Shown: positions 21,774 through 30,935 of the stretch, in pieces
How the letters are laid out: the number at the start of each line of letters is the position of its first letter
Position numbering within the stretch: position 1 is the stretch's first letter
Origin: Neoroseomonas alkaliterrae
GTDB taxonomy: Bacteria; Pseudomonadota; Alphaproteobacteria; Acetobacterales; Acetobacteraceae
Direction: 5' to 3'
Assembly: GCF_014199195.1 (NCBI RefSeq)
Contig: NZ_JACIJE010000005.1
Coordinates: 186,001-250,000 of the forward strand
Length of the DNA: 64,000 nt
The notes under the pieces: model-generated
What the model was told of the DNA's origin: nothing
Database searches by the model: none
Seen by the model: the letters and a program-made list of their open reading frames with translations, nothing else
Position numbers and translations under genes: made by a program

Positions 21774-22600
21774 GCCAGGAACTCGGCCACAAGCGCGATC
21801 TGCGCCGCATCCATCAGCGCCGGCGCGTGGCCCGCGCCCGCCACCTCGGCCAGCGTGACATGCGGCTCGGCGGCCATGGCGGCGGCCGTCTCGGGCAGCA
21901 GCAGGTCGCTCTCCGCGCCGCGGATCAGCAGCACGGGGATGCGCACCTTCTCCCACAGCCCCTGCATGTCGAGCGCCTGCGCCTCCGCCGCGCGGATCGG
22001 CGCGGCGATGGCGGGGTCGTAGTGCAGCGCGATGCCGCCCTCAGCCGGCCGGGCGGAGGTCTCGGCGAGGTGCCGCCACTCGGCATCGGACAAGGCGCCG
22101 AAGGGCGCATGCACCGCGCGCAGATGCGCCTCAAGCGCCGGGATGTCGCGGAACACCGGCTCGGTGCCGAGGTAGTCGCGGATGCGCGCCATCGCCTTCT
22201 TCGGCACGAAGGCGCCGACATCGTTCAGCACCATCCGCCGGATCGGGTGGCCCGCCATCGCCGCGATGCCCATGCCGCAGATGCCGCCGAGCGAGGTGCC
22301 CACCCAGTCCACCGGCCCGTCGAGCCGCGCCAGCAGATGGGACAGCGCGGCGATGTAGACCGCCGGCTGGTAGAGCATCGGGTCGGGCAGCCAGTCCGAG
22401 GCGCCGCGCCCGGGCAGGTCGGGGCAGATCACGCGGCGCCCGGCCCCGGCGAGATGCCGCGCCAGCGCGTCGAAGTCCCGGCCCGAGCGCGTCAGCCCGT
22501 GCACGCAGACCACCGGCGCGCCATCCTCGGGGCCCCATTCCCACCAGCGCATGGTGAAGAAGCCGGCGGGCGAGAGCCACCGCACCGCGCCTTCGCGCAT
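21767..22600 (-). CDS. Alpha/beta hydrolase
   Basis: This 277-residue hydrolase has HG at 34-35 for the oxyanion hole, the nucleophile elbow GTSLGG with Ser103, an Asp in RGAESD, and His in GAGHAPAL near the end. PDLPGRGASDW is typical of the fold. Ester, lactone or C-C bond hydrolysis are all possible; the substrate is not predictable. It follows the CoA transferase gene on the same strand after 30 bases, so a shared acid-degradation operon is plausible. It converges with the SDR. Confidence 0.88.
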   Translation of the reverse strand: MREGAVRWLSPAGFFTMRWWEWGPEDGAPVVCVHGLTRSGRDFDALARHLAGAGRRVICPDLPGRGASDWLPDPMLYQPAVYIAALSHLLARLDGPVDWVGTSLGGICGMGIAAMAGHPIRRMVLNDVGAFVPKKAMARIRDYLGTEPVFRDIPALEAHLRAVHAPFGALSDAEWRHLAETSARPAEGGIALHYDPAIAAPIRAAEAQALDMQGLWEKVRIPVLLIRGAESDLLLPETAAAMAAEPHVTLAEVAGAGHAPALMDAAQIALVAEFLAQ

Positions 22601-22630
22601 CGAACCCCCTCCTTCCGGCGCGGCCGCGGG

Positions 22631-23836
22631 CTAGAGGACGCCCTTCTCCCGCAGCGCCGCGATCTCCGCCGCCGACATGCCGAGCAGGCCGGACAGGACC
22701 TCCTCCGTGTGCTCGCCCAGCACGGGCGGCGCCGAGCGGTAGGTGGGCGGCGTCGCGCTGAGTTTCACGGGGTTGGCAATGACCTTCACCTTCGCGCCGC
22801 TGCCATGATCCATCTCAAGCGTCATCCCGCGCGCCTGCACATGCGGGTCGGCGAAGACGTCCTTGAGCGTGTTGATCGGCCCGCAGCCGATCTTCTGCGC
22901 CTCCAGCGCCTGCACCCATTCGGCGGTGGTCCTCGTCTTCATCACCGGCGTCAGCGTCGCCGTCACGAGGTCGCGGTTGGCCACGCGGCTCGGGTTGGTG
23001 GCGAAGCGCGCGTCGGCCAGAAGGTGCTCGCAGCCGAAGGCCTTGCAGAAGCGCTCGAAGGTCGGGTCGTTGCCGACCGCGAGGATGATGTAGCCGTCCT
23101 TGGTGGGGAATTCCTGGTAGGGGCTGATGTTGGGGTGCTGGTTGCCGAGCCGCGGCGGGTTCTCCCCGGTCGCGAGATAGTTCATCCCCTGGTTCGCGAG
23201 CCAGGCGACATGGGTGTCCAGCATGCCGATGTCGATCTGCTGGCCCTCTCCGGTCGCGTTGCGGTGGTTCAGCGCGGCGAGGATGCCGATGCAGCCGTAG
23301 AGCCCGGCGAAGAGGTCGGCGACCGGGATGCCCACCTTCTGCGGGCTGCCGTTGGGTTCGCCGGTCAGCGACATCACGCCGCCCATGGCCTGGATGAGCG
23401 CGTCGTAGCCGGGCCGCGGCGCATAGGGGCCGGTCTGGCCGAAGCCGGTGATCGAGCAGTAGATCAGCCGCGGGTATTTCGTGCGCAGCTGCTCCCAGCC
23501 CAGGCCGTACTTGGCCAGCGCGCCGACCTTGAAGTTCTCGACCAGGATGTCGGTGGTCTCGAGCAGCCGGTGCAGGATGGCCTGCGCCTCGGGCTTGGCC
23601 ATGTCGAGCGTGACCGACTTCTTGTTGCGGTTCACGCCGAGGAAATAGGCGCTTTCCTTCGTCTCGGGCCAGAAGGGGGGCGCGAAGCCGCGGGTGTCGT
23701 CGCCGGCCTCGGGGCGCTCGATCTTGATCACCTCGGCGCCAAGGTCGCCCAGCATCTGGGTGCAGGTGGGCCCGGCGAGGACGCGGGTAAGGTCGAGGAC
23801 ACGAAGGCCCGCAAGCGGGCCGGCCGGCTGGGACAT
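22631..23836 (-). CDS. CaiB/BaiF CoA-transferase family protein
   Basis: This 401-residue class III CoA transferase begins PLAGLRVLDLTRVLAGP, with the CoA-binding SYAFLGVNRNK-like segment near residue 65 and the catalytic Asp expected at Asp174 in PVADLFAGLYG. IDIGMLDTHVAW lies near 205. It moves CoA between carboxylic acids, in the manner of formyl-CoA:oxalate transferases. The acid is unknown. The gene lies in a block with an alpha/beta hydrolase on the same strand and a divergent Bug receptor and aldehyde dehydrogenase, suggesting carboxylic acid uptake and activation. Confidence 0.9.
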   Translation of the reverse strand: MSQPAGPLAGLRVLDLTRVLAGPTCTQMLGDLGAEVIKIERPEAGDDTRGFAPPFWPETKESAYFLGVNRNKKSVTLDMAKPEAQAILHRLLETTDILVENFKVGALAKYGLGWEQLRTKYPRLIYCSITGFGQTGPYAPRPGYDALIQAMGGVMSLTGEPNGSPQKVGIPVADLFAGLYGCIGILAALNHRNATGEGQQIDIGMLDTHVAWLANQGMNYLATGENPPRLGNQHPNISPYQEFPTKDGYIILAVGNDPTFERFCKAFGCEHLLADARFATNPSRVANRDLVTATLTPVMKTRTTAEWVQALEAQKIGCGPINTLKDVFADPHVQARGMTLEMDHGSGAKVKVIANPVKLSATPPTYRSAPPVLGEHTEEVLSGLLGMSAAEIAALREKGVL

Positions 23837-23992
23837 GAGGAGGCTCCGGTGATGGCTCGCGGGCAGGCTTAGTCGCCGCCCCGCGCTGCGGCAACCCGGC
23901 CCCTGTCATCGTCGTGCCATCGCACCGCGGCACGCGGCATGGCAGGCTGCGCGCAAGGCTCCATTGCCGGCCACAGCCTGAAGGATCTCGCC

Positions 23993-24967
23993 ATGACGCT
24001 CCGCCGCCGCCAAGCCCTCGCCGCCGCCCTCGGCCTGCTGCCGGCGCCCGGCTTCGCCCAGCAGGCACGCGCCCTCACCCTCGTCGTGCCCTTCGCGCCG
24101 GGCGGCACCACCGACATCGGCGCGCGGATCATCGCCGCGCGCCTCGGCGCGCATCTCGGCGGTCAGTCCGTGGTGGTGGAGAACCGCGCCGGCGCGGGCG
24201 GCGCCACCGCGGCCGACCATGTCCGCCGCCAGCCGGCGGACGGCACCACGCTGCTGATCGGTACCGCCTCCACCCATGCGGTGAATCCCGCGGTCTTCAC
24301 CGACCTGCCCTACGACCCGATCCGCGACTTCGCCCCGGTCGCACTGCTCGGCGTGACGGGCTTCGTGCTGGTCGTGCCGGCGGCGAGCGGCATCACCGAC
24401 ATGGCCGGGCTCGTCGCGCGGCTGAGGGCCGAGCCCGGGCGGCACAACTTCGCCTCCGCCGGTGTCGGCTCCATGCCGCACCTGGCGGGCGAGTGGTTCG
24501 CCAAGGGCGCCGGCGTGCGGGTCGAGCATGTCGCCTATCGCGGCGGCGGGCCGGCGCTGCAGGCGCTGCTGACCGGCGAGGTCACCTTTATGGTCGAATC
24601 CGCCCCTACCGTCGCCGCGGCCATCGCCGATGGCCGGCTTCGGGCCCTGGCGCGCGCCAGCCTGCGGCGCTCCGGACCGCAGGCCGACCTGCCGGCGATC
24701 GCCGACATGGGCATCCCCGGCTTCGACGCGGAGACCTGGATCCTGGCCTTCGCGCCGGCCGGCACGCCCGGGCCCGTGGTGGCGCGGCTCAATGCCGCCT
24801 TCAACGCCACCCTTGCCGAACCCGAGGTGTCCCGGCGCCTGGGCGAGGTCGGCACCGTCGCTGTGGCCGACAGCACGCCGGAAAGCGCCGCGGCCTTCGT
24901 GCGCAACGAGGCCGAGCGCTGGCGTCGCGTCGTTGCCGAAACGGGTGTCCGGATCACCCGCCAATAG
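23993..24967 (+). CDS. Bug/TctC-type tripartite tricarboxylate transporter substrate-binding protein
   Basis: This 324-residue periplasmic binding protein has a basic signal start MTLRRRQALAAALGLLPAPGFAQ with an expected cleavage after AQ near residue 24. The family motif VVPFAPGGTTDIGAR follows at about 30-45, with VVVENRAGAGG and the DG[T/N] loop region. Bug proteins bind carboxylates and deliver them to TctA/TctB or signalling partners. No TctA/B lies nearby, as is common for these multicopy orphan receptors. The aldehyde dehydrogenase follows 74 bases later in the same direction. Confidence 0.92.
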   Translation: MTLRRRQALAAALGLLPAPGFAQQARALTLVVPFAPGGTTDIGARIIAARLGAHLGGQSVVVENRAGAGGATAADHVRRQPADGTTLLIGTASTHAVNPAVFTDLPYDPIRDFAPVALLGVTGFVLVVPAASGITDMAGLVARLRAEPGRHNFASAGVGSMPHLAGEWFAKGAGVRVEHVAYRGGGPALQALLTGEVTFMVESAPTVAAAIADGRLRALARASLRRSGPQADLPAIADMGIPGFDAETWILAFAPAGTPGPVVARLNAAFNATLAEPEVSRRLGEVGTVAVADSTPESAAAFVRNEAERWRRVVAETGVRITRQ

Positions 24968-25041
24968 CCCCGCCCGGGCAGTTCCCTCCGGCGCGCGGCG
25001 GGTCTATGCCTGCCGCCGACCCGCCTCCGGAGGACCGCCCG

Positions 25042-26553
25042 ATGCTCGACCGCCCGCACCCCACCCCCGCCGCGCCCTCCACCGACCCCTTCGCGCTGGC
25101 GAAGGCGCTCTCCGGCATGCATTTCATCGGCGGCGCCTATGTGCCCGCGCGGTCGGGCAAGACCTTCGCGGTGGTGAACCCGGCGACCGGGGCCGAGGTG
25201 GCGCGCGCCGCGGAAGGCGATGCGGCGGATGTGGACGCCGCCGTGCAGGACGCCGCCCGCGCGCAGAAGGAATGGGCCAAGGTCCCGGCCCGCAAGCGCG
25301 GCGCGCTGGTCCACCAGTGCGCGCAGCTCCTCAAGGAGCATGTCGATGAGCTCGGCCGGCTGATTGCGCTCGAGACCGGCAAGGCGCTGCGCACCGAAAG
25401 CCGCGTCGAGGCCAATGTCGTCGCCGACATCTTCGAGTTCTTCGGCGGCCTGGGTTCGGAACTGAAGGGCGAGAGCGTGCCCTTCGACCCCAAGGTGCTC
25501 TCGGTCACGGTGCGCGAGCCGCTCGGCGTGGTCGGCGCGATCATCCCCTGGAACGTGCCGATGCTGCTGATGGCGCTGAAGGTCGCCCCCGCGCTGGTGG
25601 CCGGCAATTCCGTGGTGGTGAAGTCGGCCGAGGAAGCCCCGCTCGCGGTGCTGCGCATCTGCGAGATCATGAACCGCATCCTGCCGCCCGGCGTGTTCAA
25701 CATGTTGAGCGGCTTCGGCCCCGAATGCGGCGCGCCGCTGGTCGCGCATCCGCGGGTAGCGAAGGTGACCTTCACCGGCAGCGTCGAGACGGGGAAGATC
25801 GTCGCCAAGGCCGCGGCCGAGAAGCTGATCCCGGTCACGCTGGAACTCGGCGGCAAGTCGCCGATGATCGTCTTCGCCGACTGCGACTTCGACAAGACCG
25901 TGGCCGGCGCGCTCACCTCGATGCGCTTCACGCGCCAGGGCCAGTCCTGCACCGCCGCGAGCCGCATCTACGTCGAGCGCCCGATCTTCGACCGCTTCGT
26001 CCAGGCCATGAAGGACGCGGTGAACAAGATGGTCATGGGCGACCCGCTCGACGAGAACACCGACATCGGCACCATCGTCAGCGAGACCCAGCTCGAGAAG
26101 GTGCGCGCCTACATCGCGGAAGGCATGGCCACGCCGGGCGCGACGGCGCATGTCTGCTCGGCCCTGCCGACCGACCCGGCGCTGAAGAAGGGCCTCTTCA
26201 TCCAGCCGGTGATCTTCACCGGGCTGACCAGGGACAGCCGCCTGGTGCGCGAGGAGATCTTCGGCCCCGTCACCGTCATCCAGCCCTTCGACGATGCGGA
26301 GGCGGTGCTCGCGGAGGCCAATGATTCCGACTACGGCCTCGCCGCCTCGCTGTGGACCAACAACCTCAAGGTCGGGCTCGACCTCGCGCACAGGCTGGAG
26401 GCGGGGCTCGTGCAGATCAACCAGAACCTCGTGGTCCAGGCGAACCTCTCCTATGGCGGGGTGAAGCAGTCGGGCCTGGGGAAGGAGGCCTCGCTCGAGG
26501 CGATGCTCGAGCACTTCACGCACAAGAAGACCATCATGGTGAACATGGCCTGA
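25042..26553 (+). CDS. NAD(P)-dependent aldehyde dehydrogenase family protein
   Basis: This 503-residue protein has the whole aldehyde dehydrogenase domain: IIPWNVPML near residue 170, FTGSVETGKI near 250, catalytic Glu in LELGGKSP, and catalytic Cys in RQGQSCTAASR. It oxidises an aldehyde to a carboxylic acid or CoA-independent product in the cytoplasm; the substrate is unknown. GGAGGA lies 8 bases before the ATG. Its stop overlaps the start of the next lipoprotein gene by one base, so both are co-translated with or after the Bug receptor gene. Confidence 0.93.
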   Translation: MLDRPHPTPAAPSTDPFALAKALSGMHFIGGAYVPARSGKTFAVVNPATGAEVARAAEGDAADVDAAVQDAARAQKEWAKVPARKRGALVHQCAQLLKEHVDELGRLIALETGKALRTESRVEANVVADIFEFFGGLGSELKGESVPFDPKVLSVTVREPLGVVGAIIPWNVPMLLMALKVAPALVAGNSVVVKSAEEAPLAVLRICEIMNRILPPGVFNMLSGFGPECGAPLVAHPRVAKVTFTGSVETGKIVAKAAAEKLIPVTLELGGKSPMIVFADCDFDKTVAGALTSMRFTRQGQSCTAASRIYVERPIFDRFVQAMKDAVNKMVMGDPLDENTDIGTIVSETQLEKVRAYIAEGMATPGATAHVCSALPTDPALKKGLFIQPVIFTGLTRDSRLVREEIFGPVTVIQPFDDAEAVLAEANDSDYGLAASLWTNNLKVGLDLAHRLEAGLVQINQNLVVQANLSYGGVKQSGLGKEASLEAMLEHFTHKKTIMVNMA

Positions 26554-27005
26554 TGCGCGCGCGGCCCGCCCTCGCGCTCGCCCTCCTCCTCGCGGCCTGC
26601 GCCGCCGAGGCGCCGGGGCCGGCCGCACCCGAACCGCCCGCCTACCCGCCGCCGCCGGCGGGCTGGCGCGCCATTCCCGCGCTCTCGACCGAGGGCGACA
26701 TCGTCAGCGGCTATGTGCAGCAGAACGGCCTCGTCGCGACGGGCGCGGTGCGCCGCGCCTGGATCCTGCTCAACCTGCGCGAATCCATCCCGATCCCGGA
26801 GACCGGCGGCCGCGCGCAATCGGTGCGCTTCCTCGGCGAGTACCGCTGCGCCGAACGCCTCTGGCGCCCGCTCGAAGGCGCGTGGTTCGCCCGCCTCGGC
26901 GGGCAGGAGCCCGTCCATGCCGAGCGCCCGCGCGGCAGCGGCTTCCGCCCGGCGCTGCCCGGCACCCTGGGCGGCGCCTTCCTCGACGCCGCCTGCAGCC
27001 TGTGA
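26553..27005 (+). CDS. Lipoprotein, surface-adhesin protein E-like
   Basis: This 150-residue protein has a lipoprotein signal with lipobox LLAAC and lipidated Cys16. A Pro-rich spacer is followed by a beta-rich domain whose order of segments (GDIVSGYVQQ, AWILLNLRE, SVRFLGEYRCAERLWRPL) resembles the surface-adhesin protein E-like domain of small envelope proteins. That assignment is tentative. The ATG overlaps the aldehyde dehydrogenase stop (TGATG), but the function need not be related. It converges with the TPR protein gene. Confidence 0.7.
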   Translation: MRARPALALALLLAACAAEAPGPAAPEPPAYPPPPAGWRAIPALSTEGDIVSGYVQQNGLVATGAVRRAWILLNLRESIPIPETGGRAQSVRFLGEYRCAERLWRPLEGAWFARLGGQEPVHAERPRGSGFRPALPGTLGGAFLDAACSL

Positions 27006-27067
27006 CCGGCTGCGCTCCCGGCAGCGCGCGGCCCCCTTTCGCCCGCCCGGGCTGATCCGGCCTCTCG

Positions 27068-30000
27068 TCAGCCCCCGTATTCGCCGAAGAGCCGGAAGTG
27101 CAGCTCGCGCAGCGCGACAGGCTCCGCCCCAGCCGCGACGGCGCGGCGATAGGCTTCCACCGCCGGCCTGATGCGCCGGCGCATCCGCTCCGCATCCGAA
27201 AGCCCGATCCAGGCGGGCGCGAGGCCGGGCGCGGCCTCGACCAGACGCGCGAACAGCGCCGCCGCCTCCTCCGCCCGCCCCTCCGCGAGCAGCACCTCGC
27301 CGAGCCGCACCTCGAGCGCCGCCTCGCCCGGCATGGCGGCGACGGCGCGCCCGAGATGCGCCAGCGCCTCGCGCCGCCGTCCCGTCCGCTCCAGCGCGTC
27401 GGCGAGGGCCAGCGCCACCGCCGCCGGCGAGCCCTCCGCCGCCATCGCCGAGGCGAGCGCCGCGGCGGCCTCGCCCTCCCCCGCCCGGGCGAGGACCAGC
27501 GCGCCGTAGAGCGCCTGCAACGCCCGGAATCCCGGCACGGCGGCGATGCCGCGCCGGGCGGCGGCCTCCGCCTCCTCCGCGCGGCCCGCCTCGGCCAGCG
27601 CCTCGGTCAGCCCGAGCCAGGCCTGGCGCGGGGGCTGCGGCAGCGCGACCAGACGGGCGAAGGCATCGGCCGCCGCGCCAGGCTCCCCGGCCTCGCGCAG
27701 CATGCGCGCGAGCCGCATCAGCAGCGTTGCGCTCTCGGGCACGGCGACGGAGCCGGCGCGCGCCGCCTCCAGCGCCGCGCCGAGGCGCTGCTGCCGCCGC
27801 AGCGCATCCACCAGCGCCAGATGCGCCGCCTCCTCCCCCGGCGCGAGCGCGATGGCCCGGCGCGCCGCGGCCTCGGCGCGCGCACCGAGCCCGGCGGCGA
27901 GCAGCAGCGTCGCCTGGCGCAGCGCGAGGCCGGGATGATCCGGCATCCGCGCCGCCGCATCGGCCAGCAGCGCCCGCGCCTCGGCGCCGCGGCCGGTGGC
28001 AGCGAGGGCTTCGGCGAGCCCGATCCATGCCTCCGCCGCGCCGGGCTGCTCGTCCACCAGCGCGCGCAGCCCGGCGATCGCCGCCTCGTCCTGCCCGGCG
28101 GCAATGCGCATCCGCGCGAGCCGCAGCCGCCCGGGCGCCGAGGCAGGATGCGCCAGCGCCGCGCGCTCGGCCGCAGCCAGCGCGGGCCGGTGCGCGCCCT
28201 GGCCGCGCAGGCGCAGGATCAGCCGCTGCCATTCCGCCTCCGGCGCCGGCCCGGCCTGCATGGCATCGAGCAGCGCGGCGAGGCGCGGCCCCGGCGGCCG
28301 GTCGGGCGCCGCCGCCGCCTCCGTCACCGCGAGGCCGAGCCGCGCGGCGGGCTCCTCCGGCACGCGGGCGAAGGCCGCCTCGGCCTCCGCGCCGCGCCCG
28401 GCGGCGAGCAGCATCTCGCCCAGCAACACCTGCGCCGCCGCATCCCCGGGCGTCGCCGCGGCCAGCGCCTCGGCCTGGGCCACCGCCTCTGCCCCCTGCC
28501 CGGCCGCGCGCAGCGCCAGCACGAGCCGCCGCCGCGCCGCCACGCCGCCCAGCCCCGCCGCGACCGCGGCCTGCAGCACCGCCGCCGCCTCGCCGGCCCG
28601 CCGCGTGGCGGCCAGATGCTCGGCGAGGCGCAGCCGCGGCTCAGCCTCGGCGGGCGCGGCGGCGATCCAGCGGCGCAGCACGGCCTCCTCCTCGGCGCCG
28701 CGCCGCGCGAGGCGCAGGCGCTCGGCCTCGCGACGCAGATCCTCGGGCCGCGGCGCATCCGGCGGCGGCGGCGCGGACGCTTCCAGCGCGCGCGCCCAAC
28801 GCCCGTGCCCGCGCGCATCGAGCGCCGCCGCCAGCGCGCCCCGCAGCCGCGGGGAGGCCCGCCGCGCCTGCCGCAGCGCCGCCACCGCCGCCTCGGCATC
28901 GCCCTCCAGCGCCGCCTCGAAGGCCGGGGCGAGCACCCCCGCCTCGGCCAGCAGCGCCGCCAGACCCGCCCCGGCCCGCGGCAGCCGCGCCGCCAGGAGG
29001 CCGGGCAGGCCGAGCAGCCGGCCGGCATGGATCCGCTCCGGCGGCCGCAGCGGATCGAAGGCGAGAATGGCAAGCGGCGGCGGCCCCTCCGGCAGCAGGT
29101 CAGGCGGCGCGGCGGCCGGGACCAGGGGCGAGACGGCGATGGCCGCGACCGCGCCCATCGCCCGCGCATGGCGCAGCGCGGCATGCCCGCCGGCCCCGGC
29201 ACCGAAGGCGAGCAGCGGCCCCTGCGCCGCCGCACGCAGATGCGGGAACAGCGCGGCCATCTCCGCGGGCGAATAGCCGCCCTCGCCATGGGCCGAGATC
29301 GCCAGCGCCGGCCAGCCGATCGCCGCCGTCATGGCCTGGCCCCACCAGCTCGCGGCCTCGGCCGGGCTGGCGCGCGGCGGGCCGAGGACGACCAGCGTGC
29401 CCGGCCCCTCCCCCTCGCGATGCCACAGCCTGAGCCCCGCCGTCTCGTGCAGCAGGCGCGCCACCGGCCGGGCGGGCCGGGCGCCGCGCGGCGGCAGGGC
29501 CGCCTCGGCCTCGGCCAGCGCCGCGTGCAGCCGGGCATCGGCAAGGCCAGCGGCGATCGCCTCGCGACCCGCGCGGATCGCCAGCGCCGGCCGGCCGGCG
29601 GCCAGCAGCGTCTCGACGAGCCGCAGACGCGGTTCGAGATCCCCAGGGGCGGCGGCCACCCAGCGGCGCAGGGCGCGCAGCTCGCCCGCCGCATCGCCGA
29701 GCCGCGCGCGCGCCCGCGCCTCGGCCTCGATCGCCCGGGCGCGGTTGGGCCGGGCATCGGCCATGCGGCGCCGGGCTGCCTCGGCCCAGCGATCGCGCCC
29801 GCGCGCCTGCAGCACCGGGACCAGCGCCGAGAGCACCGTCGGCGCCTGCCGCCGCGCCTCGCGGATGATGGCCGCGGCGCGCGCCGCATCCCCGGCCAGC
29901 AGGGCCTCCGCGACCGGCACGATGCGCCGGGTCTCGGCCAGCACGGCGGGCGTCGCATGGCCCGCCATGCGCAGCGGCAGGGGGCGGATGCCGGGCAGCG

Positions 30001-30538
30001 CGGCGATGGCGCGCGCATGGCGGTCATCGGGGCCGACCAGCGGATCCCAGATCAGCAGCGCGGGGTCGGGATACTCGCCGGGTGTGACGCGCATCCCGGC
30101 ATGCAGCGCCGGGTCGTAGTAGGTCAGGCCGCGCCGGCCCACGGTGCCGTCGGCCGGGTCGATGGAGTATTGCGGCGACAGCGCGAGCACGCCCCGCGCC
30201 CCCAGCGCGCGCCCGTATTTCAGCGCGGCGTAGCCGCCCATGCTGAACCCGTAGGCCACCGCCTCCGGCCGCGCCGTGGCGCGGATCACCGGCAGCAGTT
30301 CCGCCATCGCCGCGGGCGGGAACCAGGTGAAGTCGCGCGCGGCGATGCCGATCACGTCCACCTCCTCCCGCCGCGCGAGGCCGATGCCCCACCAGTTGTG
30401 CGGCTGCGGGTCCGGCTGGCGCGGGCCGAGGACGATGAGCGACCAGGCGGTGCGCCCCGGGCGATGGAAGACGCGGATGCCCTGGGCCTCGTGCAGCAGG
30501 CGGGAGGGCGGCAGGCCGGGGCCGCGCGGCGGGATCAT
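27068..30538 (-). CDS. Duplicated alpha/beta-hydrolase-like domains followed by TPR-like repeats
   Basis: This 1156-residue protein starts with an alpha/beta-hydrolase-like domain (about 12-210) bearing nucleophile motif GFSMGG with Ser99, and His194 in MAGHATPA. A short helical region follows. A second copy of the whole unit (about 360-530) is clearly homologous (SRLLHEAQGIRVFHR versus ARLLHETAGLRLWHR), but its elbow reads FGAGAGG with Gly448 in place of Ser, and its His is lost. The rest (about 600-1156) is Ala-rich helical TPR-like repeats, with EAWIGLAEALAATGRGAEAR as one clear unit. There is no signal peptide. GGAGG lies 7 bases before the ATG. Substrate is unknown; a role in cell-surface glycan or protein processing is only guesswork. 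Confidence 0.8.
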   Translation of the reverse strand: MIPPRGPGLPPSRLLHEAQGIRVFHRPGRTAWSLIVLGPRQPDPQPHNWWGIGLARREEVDVIGIAARDFTWFPPAAMAELLPVIRATARPEAVAYGFSMGGYAALKYGRALGARGVLALSPQYSIDPADGTVGRRGLTYYDPALHAGMRVTPGEYPDPALLIWDPLVGPDDRHARAIAALPGIRPLPLRMAGHATPAVLAETRRIVPVAEALLAGDAARAAAIIREARRQAPTVLSALVPVLQARGRDRWAEAARRRMADARPNRARAIEAEARARARLGDAAGELRALRRWVAAAPGDLEPRLRLVETLLAAGRPALAIRAGREAIAAGLADARLHAALAEAEAALPPRGARPARPVARLLHETAGLRLWHREGEGPGTLVVLGPPRASPAEAASWWGQAMTAAIGWPALAISAHGEGGYSPAEMAALFPHLRAAAQGPLLAFGAGAGGHAALRHARAMGAVAAIAVSPLVPAAAPPDLLPEGPPPLAILAFDPLRPPERIHAGRLLGLPGLLAARLPRAGAGLAALLAEAGVLAPAFEAALEGDAEAAVAALRQARRASPRLRGALAAALDARGHGRWARALEASAPPPPDAPRPEDLRREAERLRLARRGAEEEAVLRRWIAAAPAEAEPRLRLAEHLAATRRAGEAAAVLQAAVAAGLGGVAARRRLVLALRAAGQGAEAVAQAEALAAATPGDAAAQVLLGEMLLAAGRGAEAEAAFARVPEEPAARLGLAVTEAAAAPDRPPGPRLAALLDAMQAGPAPEAEWQRLILRLRGQGAHRPALAAAERAALAHPASAPGRLRLARMRIAAGQDEAAIAGLRALVDEQPGAAEAWIGLAEALAATGRGAEARALLADAAARMPDHPGLALRQATLLLAAGLGARAEAAARRAIALAPGEEAAHLALVDALRRQQRLGAALEAARAGSVAVPESATLLMRLARMLREAGEPGAAADAFARLVALPQPPRQAWLGLTEALAEAGRAEEAEAAARRGIAAVPGFRALQALYGALVLARAGEGEAAAALASAMAAEGSPAAVALALADALERTGRRREALAHLGRAVAAMPGEAALEVRLGEVLLAEGRAEEAAALFARLVEAAPGLAPAWIGLSDAERMRRRIRPAVEAYRRAVAAGAEPVALRELHFRLFGEYGG

Positions 30539-30935
30539 CGCGCCGCCTCCGGGCGGCCCCGGCCCCACGCGGCGCGGACCTTGCGCCGGGCGGCCGGGCC
30601 GCGGGGCCGCGGGTCGCGACGTGGTGCGCCAGACATCATGCGCGCGCGGCTCTAGACCAATCGCCGGGCGGAGGAAACCGCGCGTCGCGGGCGGCACCGG
30701 CACCGAGCCCTTGCCGGCCACGGCCTCATGCCCGGCGGACAGTCTTGCCCGCCGAGTATCGGTTGGCGCGCGGCCGCCTCTCCGCCTCGCGTGCGATGCC
30801 AGCGCCGAAAGGTCAAACCCTTCATCCGCTGGCATCGGACCGGGCGCGGGCCAGCTTCTCCCGCTCCGGCCGTCCGCGCCACGATCCGCAGGCCGCCCGC
30901 TTCCCCCGCGACCCCACCGCGCCCATCTTCCCGCC
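30539..30935. other. Intergenic region with a paired-palindrome element
   Basis: This 397-base gap separates the divergent TPR-protein and penicillin acylase genes. Its only clear structure is the second copy of the dispersed paired palindrome (30728-30837). Promoters for both genes must lie here but no convincing hexamer pair was found, and no RNA gene is apparent. Confidence 0.6.
30728..30837. repeat. Paired-palindrome repeat element, copy 2 (inverted orientation)
   Basis: One palindrome at 30794-30837 has perfect 11-bp arms CGATGCCAGCG / CGCTGGCATCG around a partly paired centre AAAGGTCAAACCC. A second, weaker one at 30728-30759 pairs ATGCCCGGCGG with CCGCCGAGTAT imperfectly. The linker contains GCGCGCGGCCGCC, the reverse complement of the linker end in copy 1, so this copy is in the opposite orientation. 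It lies upstream of two divergent genes and not at gene ends. Confidence 0.65.

Noticed and set aside
23914..25041. Fusion of the Bug-region frame with the aldehyde dehydrogenase
   Set aside because: An in-frame open stretch precedes the dehydrogenase, but it is a shadow of the Bug gene. GGAGGA and the family start place the ATG at 25042.
27098..30655. A 1185-codon plus-strand open frame
   Set aside because: It mirrors the TPR-protein gene in the complementary frame and is Arg/Gln/Pro-rich without motifs. The minus-strand frame carries the recognisable domains.
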